Positions 27,429-36,930 of a stretch of DNA of 45,433 bases are shown here, piece after piece; the first letter of the stretch is position 1; each line of letters starts with the position of its first letter. The stretch covers positions 1-45,433 of the forward strand of contig NZ_PNBY01000095.1 in the NCBI RefSeq assembly GCF_005886875.1, given 5' to 3'. The notes beneath the pieces were generated by a model that made no database searches, had not been told where the DNA came from, and saw only the letters and a program-made list of their open reading frames with translations. The position numbers and the translations under genes were made by a program. The stretch comes from Pseudoalteromonas aurantia (GTDB taxonomy: Bacteria; Pseudomonadota; Gammaproteobacteria; Enterobacterales; Alteromonadaceae).

Positions 27429-28179
27429 AGTACTTAAATACATGCTGAGAGAGTTGAGGGCGAAGTAACGAGCAAGGAAACCCTCCTGCTTTTTCTAGAT
27501 CACTATTAATGACACCACTAACTAAGAACTCGTTCCGTATATCGGCATAATATGCGATGCATGCTTCGAATGCTCGGGCAGTCAGCTCTTCAGGTTTACT
27601 GAAATAGAGCTGTTTGTATTCTTTGTCTAGCTTAACAGCGTTATTAAAGTAAGCACTGGGCTTGGTGGTGGTGGAGTCTAATAAACATGCTTTATAAAAC
27701 TCACTGAGTATGGTGTTTAATGGATGTGATTTAGCTTGTATATTGCTTAACCAGTAGCTCGATGCAAATCCGTGAGCTGAAGGTGACGTGAACATGTGCT
27801 TACAAATATAGTGGTCAAATGCATGCCACCATTCGTGTGCGATGGCGCCTGCACCAGCATTTTTAGCCAGTGCTAAAGTGCGAGACGCACTATTATAATG
27901 TGCTTGAACGCCAAGTTGACCGCCGGTGCCAAAAGAAAAGTTGAGAGTACCTCTTAAGCCAATAGCCTTTGGTGGAATGTTAAGAATTTGCGCCAAATCG
28001 GCAAGTGCATCATAGACTAAATTAGCACTGAGGAATCGCTCAGTTTTAGTGACCCAATGACCGATAGAAATGGTACAAAAACCAAATGTATTACGGACTT
28101 CATCGAAATCAACCTGATCACCAAATCGATAATCAGGGCCGTAGCGACGAAACCCTTTGTTCAGGCGTGTCACTTTCAT
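27388..28179 (-). CDS. CLCA_X / LPD1-like protein with HExxH metal motif
   Basis: 263-residue soluble protein. The middle shows FGTGGQLGVQAHYN, then LALAKNAGAGAIAHEWWHAFDH with a zinc-type HEWWH (H115, E116, H119). This pattern resembles the LPD1 domain of large phage/plasmid polyproteins and proteins annotated as CLCA_X family. The N-terminal FGFCTISIGHWVTK also fits LPD1. A metallopeptidase or metal-binding role is likely but unproven. It overlaps the DTW gene by 4 nt and is translated after it; the 3' end overlaps the EAL gene by 41 nt on the other strand. No signal peptide. Confidence 0.7.
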   Translation of the reverse strand: MKVTRLNKGFRRYGPDYRFGDQVDFDEVRNTFGFCTISIGHWVTKTERFLSANLVYDALADLAQILNIPPKAIGLRGTLNFSFGTGGQLGVQAHYNSASRTLALAKNAGAGAIAHEWWHAFDHYICKHMFTSPSAHGFASSYWLSNIQAKSHPLNTILSEFYKACLLDSTTTKPSAYFNNAVKLDKEYKQLYFSKPEELTARAFEACIAYYADIRNEFLVSGVINSDLEKAGGFPCSLLRPQLSQHVFKYFNVLGDALHHQRG

Positions 28180-28772
28180 CTTTGGTATCTTGCCTTAACA
28201 TGTTCAGGCATAAATTTTGTTTGTTCTTCTATCATGCCGTCTAATAGTGATAGTAAAGGCTGTGAATCTATCTGTTCTTGATGGGTTAGAAAAAGCCCTA
28301 CGGCTTCAAGGGTGGACAAGCTATATATTTGCTCAGCCTTACGAATGGTATATTTATTTTGAGGGATATCTTTAAAGCTTACGGCAAAGAGTGTTTTTAG
28401 CCATGTATTAAGTGCTAAAATTTTATTGGTTTTTTTCCATGTCCCATCAATAACCAGCAAGGTTTCTATAATATGCTCTGAGTTTGATAAGGTATCTGTT
28501 GTCACCGCATGTTCTGATGGATACAGCAATGCACAGGTTGCTAAATTAAGCTGTAACTGTAGTGGCATAAAATCTTGTTGTGACTCACCCACAAAGACTT
28601 CTATATTTGATAATTGCAGAGTCAATAGCCGCACTGTATTTTTTGCTAATACTGTTTCATCAGGATGTTGCAAAATGATGATTCTAGTTCTATTTTTGAT
28701 CGGTTCTTGAAGGTATTTACAAACACATGTTGTGAGTGGGTATTTACAGTTAGAGCATAGTGAACGTTTCAT
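28176..28772 (-). CDS. DTW-domain tRNA-uridine aminocarboxypropyltransferase
   Basis: 198-residue protein of the DTW family (TapT/TuaA), which adds the 3-amino-3-carboxypropyl group of SAM to tRNA uridine (acp3U47). The N-terminal zinc cysteines are C6, C9, C16 and C18. The LQHPDE segment and the DxTW signature IDGTWKKTNK (D109, T111, W112) are present. It may be TapT itself or a second paralogue, so no symbol is given. It is upstream of and coupled to the CLCA_X gene and divergent from the Hpt gene. Confidence 0.88.
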   Translation of the reverse strand: MKRSLCSNCKYPLTTCVCKYLQEPIKNRTRIIILQHPDETVLAKNTVRLLTLQLSNIEVFVGESQQDFMPLQLQLNLATCALLYPSEHAVTTDTLSNSEHIIETLLVIDGTWKKTNKILALNTWLKTLFAVSFKDIPQNKYTIRKAEQIYSLSTLEAVGLFLTHQEQIDSQPLLSLLDGMIEEQTKFMPEHVKARYQR

Positions 28773-28885
28773 GAGTTACTCGTTGATAAAACCTAGGTAA
28801 ATAATACCATATATTGCGAATTGTTTTGCTAATAGTTACTGAATTGACTAGCATAACAAGTAGTAAACAAGACGAAGGGATTGTT

Positions 28886-29236
28886 ATGAATGTAACTATT
28901 AATGAAGACGCCTTAGAAGGTATGCAATCACTTTTGGGTGATCAGTTTGAAGATACGCTGACCTTTTGTTGTGATGAGTTTGAACGACTCGAAAATGAAC
29001 TGAGAATGGCATTGACGTCAAATGACCAAGACGCAATACGTCATGCGCATAGTCTAAAATCAAACGCAGCACAATTTGGTGCTATGAGTTTGAGTAATGC
29101 GGCGCGTGCGATTGAGCAAGGTTTGATAAATGAAGACATTCAAGCTGTACAAGATAATGTGGCGCGTCTCTCTGCACAAGTTGCAGGCTCAAAAGCGCAA
29201 TTATTACAATGGCTCTCTTCTAAAGCTTTTCTGTAG
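28886..29236 (+). CDS. Stand-alone histidine phosphotransfer (Hpt) protein
   Basis: 116-residue Hpt protein, all alpha-helical by appearance. The phosphorylatable histidine is H55 in IRHAHSLKSNAAQFGA. ATG 28886 is preferred because AAGGGA precedes it. Hpt proteins relay phosphate between hybrid kinases and response regulators. No hybrid kinase or regulator is adjacent, so it is an orphan relay; its partners must be elsewhere. The large sensor kinase at 17134-20781 lacks a receiver domain and is not an obvious donor. Confidence 0.88.
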   Translation: MNVTINEDALEGMQSLLGDQFEDTLTFCCDEFERLENELRMALTSNDQDAIRHAHSLKSNAAQFGAMSLSNAARAIEQGLINEDIQAVQDNVARLSAQVAGSKAQLLQWLSSKAFL

Positions 29237-29270
29237 CTAAGCCACAAATAAACCTACCAAAAAGTGCAAG

Positions 29271-29324
29271 CTCCCTCTGGTTATTTGAATGCCTTTTAGG
29301 ATATTCTAAAACCGAATGAGGGAG
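29271..29324 (+). promoter_or_regulatory. Possible ribosome-binding-site sequestering stem in alaA leader
   Basis: CTCCCTC at 29271-29277 is exactly complementary to GAGGGAG at 29318-29324, the alaA ribosome-binding site 6 nt before ATG 29331. If transcription begins upstream of 29271 the stem would hide the site. A role in control is inference. Confidence 0.35.
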
Positions 29325-29330
29325 AACTTA

Positions 29331-30548
29331 ATGTCTAAACTAACAAAAAGCAATAAATTAAATGGGGTGTACTACGATATTCGTGGGCCGGTACTTGATC
29401 AAGCAAAAAAAATGGAAGATGAAGGGTTAAAAGTCTTAAAACTTAACATAGGTAATCCAGCTGTATTTGGCTTTGATATGCCTGAAGACATGCACCGTGA
29501 TATTATTCGCAACCTGCATGCAGCACAAGGTTATTGTGATTCCAAAGGGTTATATTCAGCGCGAGTCGCTATTTACCAGCATTACCAACAAAAAAACTTA
29601 CCGAATATTAATGTTGATAATATCTACATTGGCAACGGAGTGAGTGAGCTCATTCAAATGACTACTCAAGCGCTGCTTGATAGCGGTGATGAAGTGTTAA
29701 TTCCCGCACCAGATTACCCACTTTGGACAGCATCAGTTAAATTGGCTGGAGGGACACCTGTACACTACTTATGCGATGAGGAGCAAGATTGGTTTCCTGA
29801 TTTGGAAGACATTCGCGCTAAAGTGACCTCTCGCACTAAGGCGTTGGTTTTGATTAACCCGAATAACCCAACGGGCGCAGTTTATGATAAAGCGTTGCTT
29901 CAAGGGCTCATTGATATCGCGCGCGAGCATAACCTGTTATTACTGAGTGATGAAATTTATGAGAAGATCATTTATGACGACATAGAGCATACGTCAATAG
30001 CTGCATTGTGTGATGACTTACCCGTGATCACATTTAACGGGTTAGCTAAGTCATATCGCGCAGCTGGGCTGCGTATGGGCTGGATGATCTTAAGTGGTAA
30101 AATCAGTGCCATGAGTGATCTTATTACAGGTTTTAACATGTTAGCTTCCATGCGATTGTGTGCGAACGTGCCCGCTCAGTTTGCAATTCAGCAAGCGCTT
30201 GGGGGAATACAATCAATTGATAACTTGATTTTGCCCGGTGGCCGGCTTTACGAGCAACGCAATATTGCAACAGAAGGCCTTAATGCGATTGATGGTATTA
30301 CTTGTGTAAAGCCCAAAGGTGCGCTTTATGCTTTTCCAAAAATAGATTTAGCGAAGTTTAACGTAACCAATGATGAGCAAATGATGCTTGATTTATTGCG
30401 CGAAGAGAAAATCATGTTGGTACCAGGACGGGCCTTTAATTGGCCGAAGCCAGATCACTTTAGATTGGTCTTCTTACCTCATAAAGATGAACTTGAACCT
30501 GCAATGCATAGAATTAAATATTTCTTTGATGGTTATCGACAGTCATAG
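29331..30548 (+). CDS. alaA: Alanine-synthesizing aminotransferase AlaA
   Basis: PLP-dependent class I/II aminotransferase making L-alanine from pyruvate and glutamate. With ATG 29331, preceded by GAGGGAG, it has 405 residues, the E. coli AlaA length; an earlier ATG at 29316 overlaps that ribosome-binding site. Motifs: GNPAVFGFDMPEDM, NPNNPTGAVYD (PLP ring), SDEIYEKIIYDD, and the Schiff-base lysine K240 in NGLAKSYRAAGLRMGW. It is a single gene followed by a 208-bp gap holding an AT-rich inverted repeat and then a pseudogene. Confidence 0.95.
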   Translation: MSKLTKSNKLNGVYYDIRGPVLDQAKKMEDEGLKVLKLNIGNPAVFGFDMPEDMHRDIIRNLHAAQGYCDSKGLYSARVAIYQHYQQKNLPNINVDNIYIGNGVSELIQMTTQALLDSGDEVLIPAPDYPLWTASVKLAGGTPVHYLCDEEQDWFPDLEDIRAKVTSRTKALVLINPNNPTGAVYDKALLQGLIDIAREHNLLLLSDEIYEKIIYDDIEHTSIAALCDDLPVITFNGLAKSYRAAGLRMGWMILSGKISAMSDLITGFNMLASMRLCANVPAQFAIQQALGGIQSIDNLILPGGRLYEQRNIATEGLNAIDGITCVKPKGALYAFPKIDLAKFNVTNDEQMMLDLLREEKIMLVPGRAFNWPKPDHFRLVFLPHKDELEPAMHRIKYFFDGYRQS

Positions 30549-30572
30549 TTGGATCCTACGGGTGATATTGCT

Positions 30573-30613
30573 AATGATTTACTTTGGAAGGTAAATTTTT
30601 TAGGTAAATCATT
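30573..30613. repeat. Inverted repeat after alaA
   Basis: AATGATTTAC (30573-30582) pairs perfectly with GTAAATCATT (30604-30613) across 21 nt. There is no U-tract downstream, so it is more likely an mRNA 3' structure than an intrinsic terminator. Nothing else is recognised between 30549 and 30756. Confidence 0.5.
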
Positions 30614-30756
30614 GCATAGAGGCTCCTTCAAATGTGATAAATATTTTATGAATCACGGTGTGAACAAATATATTAGTCTTTATTTTTATATAAAAAAAGA
30701 CTTGATATGAAACACGATTGATATGAACGTAGCCCTTTCCTAATAGGCATCATATT

Positions 30757-31575
30757 ATGCAGTATTTGATACTGGTATGTGCACTTGTATGCTCTGCTTT
30801 AAACTCACTATTTACATGATATGTGATCAACACTCTATTACTCGATGAGTATACATATACCATACTGAGGTTGGCTCGTGATGCTATTATGCATGCTGTT
30901 ATCTTAATCGTACCAGGGAAAGCGTTAGGAAACTGTCTGACTATGGTAGCTATCACTTTACTCATGTACCTCGTTGGTTTTAGCCTTGCCTATACAGTAT
31001 TAGATGCTGGATTTGGCGCTTTAATATTGTTTACATCAGTAACCTTAACAATGGTGGTTAGGGGACTGCTTCTCGGCCAGCGATTATCGGATGTCCAGTG
31101 GGGCATTAGTTGTGGTTTTGTTAAGTTTGAGTGTTCTATTAAGCCCCGTTTTATCAGACATAAGTTGGCCTGCTGTCGTGGCTATGATGATCAGTGGGTT
31201 AGGGTGGGAGCATATAGTTTACATGGTGCAAAGCTCAGAGAGAGGCCGAGGAGCAACGCAAAGTACCGCAGGTAGCCATATCAAATGTAGCTTGTTTGTG
31301 CCAATAAAACTTCTGTTTACACTGTCCATGATTTTTACTTGGTACAGTGCTGGCTTAGCCATAATATGTGGTGCAATGACTTCTGGCTTAGGTTATGTTA
31401 TGTGCTATCAAAGCTTAATATGGCTAAAAGCCGATACAGCGGCAACATTACAACTGACAGTGCCAATTATTACGTTGTTCCTCGGCTTTATTTTGCTAAG
31501 TGAATCAATTAGTCTAACTCAAGCTGTGTGTAGCAGTAATTTTAGTTTAGGTAGGTGTGAATTTAAAACAAAATC
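30757..31575 (+). pseudogene. Decayed EamA/DMT-family transporter
   Basis: Remains of a drug/metabolite transporter with ten-helix EamA architecture, spread over all three forward frames. It opens at ATG 30757 (MQYLILVCALVCSALNSLFT) and meets TGA at 30817. The same frame continues with GALILFTSVTLTMVVRGLLL. A frameshift around 31091-31110 moves it to a second frame (VVVLLSLSVLLSPVL, then GAMTSGLGYVMCYQSLIWL and AATLQLTVPIITLFLGFIL). A second shift near 31530 reaches AVILV, which ends in an amber codon at 31548 before VGVNLK. With two stops and two shifts it cannot make a full transporter. Confidence 0.85.
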
Positions 31576-31592
31576 GAACCTAATTGCCATGT

Positions 31593-32285
31593 TTAGGGTA
31601 AAGATATATTGCGTATGTAACGTGCATGCAGGTCTGATAAATTAGCCAAGATAGTGTCTTTACCAGCGACCTCAAATTGACTTATTGCATTGCTTAGATT
31701 ATCGATATTTTGCGCGTCGTTAAGGTGTTTTGCAGTGTTGATGTGACTAATATGCCATGGTTCAGCGGCCACTCCACCATTGTATTGTGCATAAGGTCGA
31801 TAAAAGCCACATGATGCTAAGTTTTCATCTAGCCAGTTATTGAACTGATAAAAGGGCCCACCAGATTGGTACTCCCAAGGCTCTAATTGTAGTTTCTGGC
31901 CCGGTTTTAAAAAGTTACCTGCGTATACATCGAGATCTGTGCCAAAGTGGTGTCGACTTCCGCCTGGTAATGCTGAAAACAGCATAATTGCATGACACTT
32001 ATCAAGCTCGTTGAGCTGTGATAAATCAATCGGTTTATTTAGCTTGTCTAAGACAGCGCGCTCTCCCTGAAATTTTCCGTTCCAAATACGCATTTGACGC
32101 TCGAAATCTCTATAGGCTGATGCAATAGATAACTCAAAACCTGCATTCATCGCGTTAGTTTTGAGTTTATCAAAGTCACTAACAATGTCTTTATGTAACC
32201 AAGTACCTTGGTAGTCATACAAGTGGGTTTGTATTAACCCACAGGCGATATTGGCTAAATCCGTATCAAAAGTTTGCTGATGCAT
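31593..32285 (-). CDS. M15-family D-alanyl-D-alanine carboxypeptidase-like protein
   Basis: 230-residue zinc peptidase of the VanY/M15B type, which trims the terminal D-Ala of peptidoglycan stems. Zinc ligands and catalytic residues are seen in SRHHFGTDLDV (H112, D119) and EPWHIS (E175, H178). The SAYRDFERQMRIW segment is the usual YR motif. No signal peptide or membrane helix is visible, so it may be cytoplasmic and act in wall recycling. Its ATG overlaps the dapE stop codon by one base, so the two are coupled. Confidence 0.88.
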   Translation of the reverse strand: MHQQTFDTDLANIACGLIQTHLYDYQGTWLHKDIVSDFDKLKTNAMNAGFELSIASAYRDFERQMRIWNGKFQGERAVLDKLNKPIDLSQLNELDKCHAIMLFSALPGGSRHHFGTDLDVYAGNFLKPGQKLQLEPWEYQSGGPFYQFNNWLDENLASCGFYRPYAQYNGGVAAEPWHISHINTAKHLNDAQNIDNLSNAISQFEVAGKDTILANLSDLHARYIRNISLP

Positions 32286-33427
32286 TATGTCAGTAGTTTT
32301 TCCAAGATTCGTTCATAAATTAATGCGAGCTTATCGAGATCGTCTGTGCTTACACATTCGTCCATTTGGTGGATGGTGGCATTAAGTGGGCCAAGCTCTA
32401 TAACTTTACAGCCCGTTTGTGCAATAAATCGCCCATCAGATGTGCCACCAGATGTTTCAGGGGTACTTTGAATACCTGTTACTTCTTTTATAGCGTCAAG
32501 AGTGACATCAAGTAGAGGCCCTGGTTCTGTTAAAAATGGTAAGCCGTTTACTATCCACTCAATATCGTATTCTAGAGCAAAGTTGCTTAATAAGTTATGA
32601 ACTCGGCTTTTCAGCTCATCAGCCGTGACCTGTGTACTGAAGCGAAAGTTAAACTGTACGTATACGTCGCCGGGAACAACGTTGCCAGCACCTGTACCGC
32701 CAGCAATATTTGACACCTGTAAGCTGGTCGCTGGAAAGTAGTCATTACCATTGTCCCAAACGGTTTCAGTCAAAGCACTTATAAAGGGGGCGACTTTATG
32801 AATTGGGTTAGTGGCTAGGTGGGGGTACGCAACATGGCCTTGTTTTCCTTTGACCGTTAAGTGTGCTGTTAAAGAACCTCTGCGACCGTTTTTAACCACG
32901 TCTCCTAATACATTTCGGGATGATGGTTCACCCACCAAGCACATATCAATTTTTTCACCGCGAGCTTCGAGTAAATCAACCACTTTGGTTGTGCCGTTGA
33001 TAAAGGGACCTTCTTCATCTGAAGTGATCAAATATGAAATAGACCCTTTATGATCAGGATGCTTTTGGACAAAGCGCTCGGTCGCGATAACCATGGCTGC
33101 AAGCGAGCCCTTCATGTCTGCAGCACCGCGCCCATGCAGCATGCCATTTTCAATAGTGCCTGAGAATGGAGGGTATTGCCATGCGGCTTCATCCCCCACA
33201 GGGACCACATCAGTATGCCCTGCAAAACAGAAGTGTGGCTGGCTATGGCCTTTACGTGCCCAGGTATTGAGCGTATCAACAAAGAAGTGTTTTTCAATGT
33301 TAAAGCCAAGCTTTTGTAGTCGTTGGTTCATTAGCGACTGGCAGTTTGCATCTTCTGGTGTGACCGATTGACGCTGTATTAACGCTTGAGCAAGTGCAAT
33401 AACAGGGCTAACGTTTGCGTCATTCAT
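32285..33427 (-). CDS. dapE: Succinyl-diaminopimelate desuccinylase
   Basis: Zn-dependent M20 hydrolase releasing L,L-diaminopimelate from its N-succinyl form for lysine and peptidoglycan synthesis. The 380 residues match DapE. Metal-site motifs: [31 protein letters not shown], and near the C-terminus [11 protein letters not shown] and the final His-containing [10 protein letters not shown]. The N-terminus overlaps the ArsC-like gene by 4 nt, the arrangement known for E. coli yffB-dapE. Downstream it is coupled to the M15 peptidase gene. Confidence 0.96.
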   Translation of the reverse strand: MNDANVSPVIALAQALIQRQSVTPEDANCQSLMNQRLQKLGFNIEKHFFVDTLNTWARKGHSQPHFCFAGHTDVVPVGDEAAWQYPPFSGTIENGMLHGRGAADMKGSLAAMVIATERFVQKHPDHKGSISYLITSDEEGPFINGTTKVVDLLEARGEKIDMCLVGEPSSRNVLGDVVKNGRRGSLTAHLTVKGKQGHVAYPHLATNPIHKVAPFISALTETVWDNGNDYFPATSLQVSNIAGGTGAGNVVPGDVYVQFNFRFSTQVTADELKSRVHNLLSNFALEYDIEWIVNGLPFLTEPGPLLDVTLDAIKEVTGIQSTPETSGGTSDGRFIAQTGCKVIELGPLNATIHQMDECVSTDDLDKLALIYERILEKLLT

Positions 33428-33771
33428 AAGGTAAAAATCTCGTCATATTGTGCAGCCTTAAATCCTAAATAATAGCTGTCTTGGTGTATCACGATTGGCC
33501 GTTTGATCATTGCTGGTGCATCGAGTAAATATTGTTTTGCAGAACTTTCATTTAAAGTGCTTTTTTGTTCATCTGTGAGTGCTCGGTATGTTGTGCCACG
33601 TTTGTTTAGAACGTTTTCCCACCCAAGTTGTACAAAGAACTGATCAATAAGGTCTGCAGAAATACCGTCTTTTCTGTAGTCATGGAAAGTAAACTCGATG
33701 TTTTTATCATTAAGGTATTTTTTGGCTTTTTTTATAGTGTCGCAGTTTGGAATACCGTACATGATGGTCAT
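33424..33771 (-). CDS. ArsC-family reductase-like protein (YffB)
   Basis: 115-residue thioredoxin-fold protein of the ArsC/Spx family. The redox cysteine C10 is in [12 protein letters not shown]; there is a single N-terminal Cys, as in glutathione-linked ArsC-like proteins. The C-terminal [16 protein letters not shown] is the substrate-binding region of the family. E. coli YffB sits directly upstream of dapE in the same way. It overlaps dapE by 4 nt. True arsenate reduction is unlikely, since it is not in an ars operon. Confidence 0.9.
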   Translation of the reverse strand: MTIMYGIPNCDTIKKAKKYLNDKNIEFTFHDYRKDGISADLIDQFFVQLGWENVLNKRGTTYRALTDEQKSTLNESSAKQYLLDAPAMIKRPIVIHQDSYYLGFKAAQYDEIFTL

Positions 33772-33792
33772 AAACAGGCCTTATTCATAAAA

Positions 33793-34296
33793 TTATTCAG
33801 ATTTAGTAAGTGTTACGAGCGGATCTTGTCCTGCACTTACTTGTTTTAATGGATAATAACATGGTCCCAGTTTTTCTGCATTGATGAGTATTACCGATCC
33901 AATTGCTGGGGTAACAGAGGCGGGAATGTCAAAATACGCAAGCAACTCACCTTGTTGTATGGTGGTTTTACCAAAGGCATTAAAGGTTTGATATTGGGGG
34001 GCAGAATACTCAGGAGGAATACGTATATTCACCAGTATTTTAAGGCCATTTTGCGCTGAGATGATGAATTCGGTGCCATGCTGTTTTATTTGTTCTATTG
34101 TGCCATGGACAGGTGAAACGATTTTAAAGTTGCTCAATTGTACGCAAATTCCTCGGCCTAACATCCCTTGCGAAAATAAAGGGTCGGGGTGACTGCTGAG
34201 GGGAGTGACTTTACCGCTAAATGGACTCGCTAAATGCAGTAAAGGTTGGTCAATTGAGTTAATCGGCGCATAAGATATAACAGGGGAAAATTGCAT
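33793..34296 (-). CDS. EIIA-Glc-like protein lacking both catalytic histidines
   Basis: 167-residue protein of the PTS EIIA-Glc (Crr) fold. It matches Crr in LASPFSGKVTPLS, DPLFSQGMLGRGICV, and SPVHGTIEQI. In Crr the phosphorylated His90 lies in LFVHFGI and its partner His75 in TNHAFSIE. Here the aligned positions are N90 (ILVNIRI) and T75 (HGTEFIIS). The enzyme therefore cannot carry phosphate but keeps the fold. It lies 2 nt downstream of the ACT-domain gene and 21 nt upstream of the ArsC-like gene. It may be a regulatory binding protein; function unknown. Confidence 0.8.
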   Translation of the reverse strand: MQFSPVISYAPINSIDQPLLHLASPFSGKVTPLSSHPDPLFSQGMLGRGICVQLSNFKIVSPVHGTIEQIKQHGTEFIISAQNGLKILVNIRIPPEYSAPQYQTFNAFGKTTIQQGELLAYFDIPASVTPAIGSVILINAEKLGPCYYPLKQVSAGQDPLVTLTKSE

Positions 34297-34298
34297 CT

Positions 34299-34679
34299 TT
34301 AAAGTACCATATAGCCATCTTTTTTGAGCGCTTGAATTGCCACATCTATTTGTTGTTCTTTAACTAAGATAAAGTCGGTGTCGTAAGTCGACATGGCGAA
34401 TATAGAAATATTAGCATTAGCAAGCACGCCAGAAATATCGGCCATGATCCCAGTAAGTGAGAAACCCAAAGGGCCGATGACTTCTAAGGCACGCCAATGT
34501 TTTTCCGCAGCAAAACTATTCACTTTGATTTTGCTTGGGCAGACGATCGAGAGTTCTTCATCTGTTTTTGCGATAAAAAATATCTCCGCATTTAATACAT
34601 CCGCCGGAATCGTGTCATCACAGTCTAGGCTGTGAATGGTGAAGTCTTGATTGAGCAATTGTAAGGTTTGCTTTGACAT
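34299..34679 (-). CDS. ACT-domain protein
   Basis: 126-residue cytosolic protein composed of tandem ACT-like folds; the second one (residues about 65-126, from ALEVIGPLGFSLTGIMADIS to the end) is clear, with the glycine-rich turn and the NISIFAMSTYDTDFILV strand seen in amino-acid-binding ACT domains of the ACT_7/CASTOR-like group. It likely binds an amino acid. Start ATG at 34679. It is 2 nt upstream of the histidine-less EIIA gene, suggesting a two-gene unit. Partner enzyme unknown. Confidence 0.8.
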   Translation of the reverse strand: MSKQTLQLLNQDFTIHSLDCDDTIPADVLNAEIFFIAKTDEELSIVCPSKIKVNSFAAEKHWRALEVIGPLGFSLTGIMADISGVLANANISIFAMSTYDTDFILVKEQQIDVAIQALKKDGYMVL

Positions 34680-34733
34680 CCCGTGAGCTCTATAAACACT
34701 AATTAAGTTAATAGTATAGCCAAGCGCAAAAAA

Positions 34734-34748
34734 TTAAAACCTTTTTAA
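34734..34748 (-). terminator. Weak AT-stem terminator after pta
   Basis: On the minus strand TTAAAA-AGG-TTTTAA is followed by a run of six Ts (34733-34728). The stem is AT-only, so termination may be partial. It lies in the 87-bp gap after pta and before the ACT gene. Confidence 0.4.
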
Positions 34749-34766
34749 CGTTTGGCTAATCTAGAC

Positions 34767-36929
34767 TTACGCTTGAGGGACTGATTCTATAATTTGCTGG
34801 GCTTGGATAGCCGTTAGCGCAATAGTATAAACAATATCATCTACTAAGGCTCCGCGACTTAAGTCGTTCACAGGTTTACGCATGCCTTGTAACATAGGAC
34901 CAATACTGATCAGATCTGCGCTTCGCTGTACGGCTTTATAAGTGGTATTACCGGTATTTAAGTCAGGGAACACAAATACGGTCGCTTTACCGGCCACTTT
35001 ACTGTTTGGGGCTTTCTTTTGCGCAACATTTTCCATAATTGCTGCATCATATTGAAGTGGTCCATCGATGTCTAAATCAGGACGCTTTTGCTGAGCAAGC
35101 TCAGTGGCTTGGCGTACTTTTTCAACATCGGCACCATGTCCTGACGTGCCGGTGCTGTAACTAATCATTGCAACTCGTGGTTCAATACCAAATGCTGCGG
35201 CTGAGTCTGCTGATTGAATTGCGATGTCAGCAAGTTGCTCAGCTGTCGGATCTGGATTAATAGCACAGTCCCCATAAACCAGTACCTGATCTGGCAATAG
35301 CATAAAGAATACTGAACTGACAAGTGATGAGCCTGGTGCTGTTTTTATTAGCTGTAGGGGAGGGCGTATGGTGTTTGCTGTTGTGTTGACCGCGCCAGAA
35401 ACCAACCCATCCACTTGAGACTGCGCTAACATCATGGTGCCAAGTACCACATTGTCTTGCAATTGCTCTTCGGCCACAACTTCTGTTAAACCTTTGTTTT
35501 TCCTAAGTTCAACCATTGGCGCAATATAATTCTCAATTTCTTGATGAGGTTCAAGAATGGTCACATTCTCATTCAGTTCAACCCCTTGCTGCAATGCAAT
35601 ACGTTCTATCTCTTCGCGTTCACCTAATAAAACCGTTTTAGCTATGCCACGTTCACCACATATTGCCGCTGCTTTGATTGTTCTGGGCTCGTTACCTTCA
35701 GGCAGTACAATGGTTTTATTCGCTTTTCTTGCCAAGTCAGTCAGTAGGTATCTAAATGCTGGTGGTGATAATTTACGTGTTTTTGCGACCCCTTGAGCTA
35801 AACTATCTAACCAGTCTGAATCTATATGATTGGCGTTGTGTTGCTTCACTTTATCAATGCGCTGTTCATCATCACTGGGTACTTCCATATTAAAATTATG
35901 CAGTAGCAAAGAGGTACGCCATGTATCAGCTTCAGTTGCAAGAATGGGCAAACCCGTTGCCATTGCTTGTTCGCATAGACTCATGATCCGTGGCTCTGGC
36001 TTAAAGCCACCAGTGAGTAAAATCGCGCCGAGTTTTGTGCCATTCATTGCTGATAAACATGCAGCGACTAAAATGTCTGAACGGTCACCAGGTGTAACAA
36101 GCAGTGCACCTGGGGTAAAGTGGTTAAGAATATTTGATACTGTTCTAGCGCAGAAGGTCACACGACGTAGGCGTCGATGTGCCATATCGCCTTCATTCAT
36201 TACTTCGGCGTTGAGGTAATTACTTAAATCAATGACTCGAGGGGCAACGAGATCAAAATCCCAAGGGATCGTCGCCAGTAATTTGAACGGATGCTTACGA
36301 AAAATAGGCAATGAAGCTAAACGGTTAATTTCGTTCTCAAGTTCTTCAGGCTTATGTTGATCAACAAGATCAGCACGTGCACGTCCTTCTTCATCAAGCG
36401 GTGCATTTACTTTGTTAAAAATACAGCCCAATACACGACTATGGTCGACTCCGCCGTAGTTTCCAGACGCAATTTCTAACCTATCTTCTAATTGACTGTT
36501 ATTGTCGTTACCTGGGGTGAGAACAAACACAATATCCGCCCCGAGCGTTTGTGCTATTTCACGGTTTACTCGCCCAGCATAGGGTTGCAGTCGGGTAGGC
36601 ACCATCCCTTCAATAATGGCAACTTCATCGTCATTTATTGCGCTTTCAAAACGTTCGACGATTTCTTCAAGTAAATCGTCGCCTTTACCGTCACCAATCA
36701 TTTGTTCTGCGTAGCTGAGTGCAAATGGTGTGGGTGGTTGTATAGTCGACCCCTGTTGCACAATAACGGTGGACTTTTCAGGGCCTTCATCTTCTTTACG
36801 TGGTTGTGCAATCGGCTTAAAAAAATTAACTTTAACGGCTTTTTGTTCCAGTGCACGCACTAAACCTACAGATATAGAGGTTAACCCTACGCCTGTAGAG
36901 ATAGGGATCAGCATAATACGACGGCCCAT
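34767..36929 (-). CDS. pta: Phosphate acetyltransferase
   Basis: Interconverts acetyl-CoA and acetyl phosphate, the first step of overflow acetate formation. The start is ATG 36929, preceded by AGGAG and beginning [18 protein letters not shown]; an upstream ATG at 36968 would overlap ackA and lacks a site. The 720 residues show an N-terminal P-loop-like AAA_26 domain, a DRTGG domain in the middle, and the C-terminal PTA_PTB catalytic domain ([35 protein letters not shown]). This is the long E. coli-type Pta. It lies 1 nt after ackA. Confidence 0.97.
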   Translation of the reverse strand: MGRRIMLIPISTGVGLTSISVGLVRALEQKAVKVNFFKPIAQPRKEDEGPEKSTVIVQQGSTIQPPTPFALSYAEQMIGDGKGDDLLEEIVERFESAINDDEVAIIEGMVPTRLQPYAGRVNREIAQTLGADIVFVLTPGNDNNSQLEDRLEIASGNYGGVDHSRVLGCIFNKVNAPLDEEGRARADLVDQHKPEELENEINRLASLPIFRKHPFKLLATIPWDFDLVAPRVIDLSNYLNAEVMNEGDMAHRRLRRVTFCARTVSNILNHFTPGALLVTPGDRSDILVAACLSAMNGTKLGAILLTGGFKPEPRIMSLCEQAMATGLPILATEADTWRTSLLLHNFNMEVPSDDEQRIDKVKQHNANHIDSDWLDSLAQGVAKTRKLSPPAFRYLLTDLARKANKTIVLPEGNEPRTIKAAAICGERGIAKTVLLGEREEIERIALQQGVELNENVTILEPHQEIENYIAPMVELRKNKGLTEVVAEEQLQDNVVLGTMMLAQSQVDGLVSGAVNTTANTIRPPLQLIKTAPGSSLVSSVFFMLLPDQVLVYGDCAINPDPTAEQLADIAIQSADSAAAFGIEPRVAMISYSTGTSGHGADVEKVRQATELAQQKRPDLDIDGPLQYDAAIMENVAQKKAPNSKVAGKATVFVFPDLNTGNTTYKAVQRSADLISIGPMLQGMRKPVNDLSRGALVDDIVYTIALTAIQAQQIIESVPQA

Positions 36930-36930
36930 A

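Noticed and set aside
30680..30760. Insertion-sequence scar next to the transporter pseudogene
   Set aside because: No terminal inverted repeats, target duplication or transposase remnant could be found; point and indel decay is sufficient.
31091..31645. An intact small membrane protein gene
   Set aside because: The frame matches only the middle and end of an EamA transporter; the missing parts are found in neighbouring frames.
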